Source: Streptomyces aurantiogriseus (GTDB lineage: Bacteria; Actinomycetota; Actinomycetes; Streptomycetales; Streptomycetaceae). Taken from it: a DNA stretch of 64,000 bases. Numbering within the stretch: position 1 is the first letter of the stretch; every line of letters begins with the position of its first letter. The DNA is taken from positions 62,001 to 126,000 of the forward strand of contig NZ_BMSX01000003.1 of the NCBI RefSeq assembly GCF_014649375.1, in the 5' to 3' direction. The notes under the pieces were generated by a model. That model saw only the letters and a program-made list of their open reading frames with translations, ran no database searches and had not been told where the DNA came from. Made by a program: the position numbers and the translations under genes. This document shows positions 61,845 through 64,000 of this stretch, in pieces.

Positions 61845-62295
61845 GACCCGTCCGGCGGATCACGTCGGGAAGAAACAGCGGCACCTTGTGGCGGCCGGCG
61901 AGCGGGGGCGAGGGGTGTGCCCACGCGAGCGGGCCGGTATGGGCGCCGAGCTCGGAGGCCGGGTTCCGGGGCCTGGCGCCGATGCCCGGCTCGGGGGCCG
62001 GGCATCGGAGGCGCCGCAGCCGGCGACAACGCCGTTTGGGGGTCTCCCTCCGGGCAGGCCCCGCAGACTTTTCGGAGCAAGCCGACTTCGTCGAAGGGGA
62101 GCGGGGGCATGGGCGAACCTCCCTGTTCGGAAGGGGTCGAGGGCTTGCGGGAACCCCCCGTCCGACGGGCGGTGGACGGGGGCGGCACAGGGCCTCGCCC
62201 GGTGCCCGCTGCTCGTTTCGCCGCGGATGCCGCATCCTTGAGGTGTGGAGTTCCTCGGGGACGAGTCGGTCGAGCGGAAGGGGAGGGCGCAGGGG
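61845..62295. other. Spacer between bldM and the sigma factor gene
   Basis: About 450 bases with no supported gene; minus-strand frames here are Pro/Arg-rich and lack motifs. It contains the hairpin at 61981 and the sigma gene promoter region. CATCCT at 62233-62238 lies 6 nt before an in-frame GTG at 62245, an alternative leaderless start for the sigma factor. Confidence 0.5.
61981..62006 (+). terminator. Hairpin downstream of bldM
   Basis: GATGCCCGGC pairs with GCCGGGCATC across a 6-nt loop; flanking GGCGCC copies can extend the stem. It lies about 140 nt after the bldM stop in a gene-free stretch of roughly 400 bases. Confidence 0.6.
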
Positions 62296-62973
62296 ATGAG
62301 TTCCGGCGCACCTGCTCATAACGCTTCGGTGCACAACGACGGGCACGGTGCCGCGGCCGGTAAAGCCGCGGTGCACCATGGACCGATGCGCGAAGACGAG
62401 GCGGTCCGTGCCCAGGGAGCGATCGGCGGCCTCGTGCACCGCGCCGTCGACGGCGACGAGCAGGCCACCCACGACCTGCTCGCCCATGTCCACCCCTTGG
62501 CGCTGCGCTACTGCCGCACCCGGCTGTCCCGCCTGCCCGGCGACGCACGCCACTTCGTGGAGGACCTCGCCCAGGAGGTCTGCGTGGCCGTCCTCCTGGC
62601 CCTCCCGCGCTACAAGGACACAGGCCGTCCCTTCGAGGCCTTCGTCTTCGCCATCGCCGCCCACAAGGTCGCCGACCTCCAGCGCGCGGCGATGCGCCAC
62701 CCGGGGTCGACGGCGGTGCCCTCCGACGAGATGCCCGAGCGGCCGGACGACTCGTTGGGCCCGGAGGAGCGGGCCCTGCTGAGCAGCGACGCCGAGTGGG
62801 CGAAGAAGCTGCTGGCCAACCTGCCGGAGAACCAGCGGGAGCTGCTCCTGCTCCGCATCGCGGTGGGCCTCACGGCGGAGGAGACGGGGCAGATGTTGGG
62901 AATGTCACCCGGCGCCGTCCGCGTGGCCCAGCACCGCGCACTGAGCAGACTGCGGGCGCTCGCCGAGCAGTAG
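62296..62973 (+). CDS. SigD/ShbA-like ECF sigma factor
   Basis: The 225-residue product has sigma region 2 ([46 protein letters not shown]...[15 protein letters not shown]) and region 4 ([49 protein letters not shown]). Its place directly upstream of guaB fits mycobacterial SigD and the Streptomyces gene whose orthologue ShbA directs transcription of hrdB in S. griseus; that identity is from memory. ATG 62296 follows GGGGAGGG; GTG 62245 is an alternative. No anti-sigma gene is adjacent. Confidence 0.85.
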   Translation: MSSGAPAHNASVHNDGHGAAAGKAAVHHGPMREDEAVRAQGAIGGLVHRAVDGDEQATHDLLAHVHPLALRYCRTRLSRLPGDARHFVEDLAQEVCVAVLLALPRYKDTGRPFEAFVFAIAAHKVADLQRAAMRHPGSTAVPSDEMPERPDDSLGPEERALLSSDAEWAKKLLANLPENQRELLLLRIAVGLTAEETGQMLGMSPGAVRVAQHRALSRLRALAEQ

Positions 62974-63115
62974 TTGTCCCTTCAGTGAACAGCCCCCCTG
63001 CCGTTTCCGTACGAACATACGAAGCCCGGAGTCACTCGGAACCGTGGAATTCGGGAGGCGCGCTTCCCGTTAGCATGGACATCCGCACCGATCAAGGCCA
63101 TTTGGGGAAGGTGTC

Positions 63116-64000
63116 ATGACTGCCAACGTCGACGGAGTGCCCGACAAATTCGCGACCCTCGGGCTGACCTACGACGACGTGCTGCTGCTGCCGGGTGCAT
63201 CCGAGGTGCTCCCCAACGCGGTCGACACCTCGTCCCGCATTTCCCGCAATGTCCGTGTGAACATCCCGCTGCTCTCGGCGGCGATGGACAAGGTGACCGA
63301 GTCCCGCATGGCGATCGCGATGGCCCGCCAGGGCGGCGTCGGCGTGCTGCACCGCAACCTGTCCATCGAGGACCAGGTGAACCAGGTCGACCTGGTCAAG
63401 CGGTCCGAGTCCGGCATGGTCACCGACCCGATCACGGTGCACCCCGAGGCGACGCTGGCCGAGGCCGACGCCCTGTGCGCCAAGTTCCGCATCAGCGGCG
63501 TGCCCGTCACCGACGGCAGCGGCAAGTTGCTCGGCATCGTCACCAACCGCGACATGGCCTTCGAGTCGGACCGCACGCGCCAGGTGCGCGAGGTCATGAC
63601 GCCGATGCCGCTGGTCACCGGCAAGGTCGGCATCTCCGGCACCGACGCCATGGAGCTGCTGCGCCGCCACAAGATCGAGAAGCTTCCGCTGGTCGACGAC
63701 GCGGGTGTCCTCAAGGGCCTCATCACCGTCAAGGACTTCGTGAAGGCCGAGCAGTACCCCCGGGCCGCCAAGGACGCCGAGGGCCGCCTGCTCGTCGGTG
63801 CCGCCGTCGGCGCCAGCCCCGAGGCCCTGGAGCGCGCCCAGGCCCTCGCCGAGGCCGGTGTGGACTTCCTGGTCGTCGACACCTCGCACGGCCACAACAG
63901 CAACGCCCTCAGCTGGATGTCGAAGATCAAGTCGAGCGTCGGCGTCGACGTGATCGGCGGGAACGTCGCCACCCGCGACGGCGCCCAGGCCCTGATCGAC
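63116..64000 (+). CDS. guaB: IMP dehydrogenase, 5' part
   Basis: The 295 visible residues begin MTANVDGVPDKFATLGLTYDDVLLLPGASEVLP. The catalytic barrel is interrupted by a CBS pair (MVTDPITVHPEATLAEADALC; VREVMTPMPLVTG) and resumes GRLLVGAAVGA...DVIGGN. The active-site cysteine loop lies beyond the window. It converts IMP to XMP for GMP synthesis. The start follows GGGGAAGG. The sigma-guaB order is conserved in actinomycetes. Confidence 0.95.
   Translation, partial: MTANVDGVPDKFATLGLTYDDVLLLPGASEVLPNAVDTSSRISRNVRVNIPLLSAAMDKVTESRMAIAMARQGGVGVLHRNLSIEDQVNQVDLVKRSESGMVTDPITVHPEATLAEADALCAKFRISGVPVTDGSGKLLGIVTNRDMAFESDRTRQVREVMTPMPLVTGKVGISGTDAMELLRRHKIEKLPLVDDAGVLKGLITVKDFVKAEQYPRAAKDAEGRLLVGAAVGASPEALERAQALAEAGVDFLVVDTSHGHNSNALSWMSKIKSSVGVDVIGGNVATRDGAQALID

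Overview
This 64-kb window is high-GC actinomycete DNA, almost certainly from a Streptomyces chromosome. The evidence is the very high G+C at third codon positions, frequent GTG starts, a WhiD-type WhiB protein next to a BldM orphan response regulator, a sigma factor just upstream of guaB, GroEL1 with a His-rich tail, and typical Streptomyces intergenic GC-rich hairpin repeats. Gene order matches the core region of S. coelicolor from rpsJ to guaB, as far as I remember it. No rRNA, tRNA, CRISPR array or intact mobile element was seen.

Layout. (1) 1-833: the edge of a probable leaderless minus-strand gene, then a long leader with a good sigma70-type promoter for the S10 operon. (2) 834-10606: the S10 and spc ribosomal protein genes rpsJ to rplO. 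(3) 10848-18428: secY-adk-map, infA-rpmJ-rpsM-rpsK-rpoA, rplQ, truA. (4) 18441-21416: a minus-strand insert of a secreted beta-helix protein and a membrane-anchored protein that interrupts the ribosomal cluster. (5) 21948-28756: rplM-rpsI, glmM, a DUF389 protein, coaA and glmS; glmM and glmS both feed UDP-GlcNAc synthesis. (6) 29076-31792: an unusual membrane-anchored M16 metallopeptidase with a helical-repeat partner. (7) 32526-41664: acpS, nnr, alr, an alpha/beta hydrolase and the t6A genes tsaE, tsaB, tsaD with rimI, interrupted by a degenerate L,D-transpeptidase-like gene. (8) 41982-47024: a xylan/beta-glycoside module made of a GH3 enzyme, a divergent LacI regulator and a secreted GH10-CBM2 xylanase, with candidate operators. 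(9) 47118-54598: accessory genes, including an LCP protein, a deletion scar joining a DGPF/YciI gene to the 3' end of an ECF sigma gene, a methyltransferase, two deacetylase lipoproteins, TetR/DUF1772 and a recombinase zinc-finger remnant. (10) 54745-56801: groES-groEL1 behind two tandem CIRCE operators. (11) 57137-60418: cyclase-like, SDR, MOSC and LysR genes. (12) 60527-64000: the developmental block whiD, bldM (with a recognisable BldN-type promoter), a SigD/ShbA-like sigma factor, and the 5' part of guaB.

The most interesting signals lie in small-scale structure rather than in one new cluster: an exact 36-bp duplication of the rpsK 3' end, a repeat domesticated inside a lipoprotein gene, the ECF42/DGPF deletion scar, the membrane-tethered M16 pair, a five-unit palindromic array, an L,D-transpeptidase-like protein without its cysteine, tandem CIRCE sites next to recombinase debris, and at least 16 genes whose -10 box sits 6-7 nt before the start codon, which implies leaderless mRNAs.
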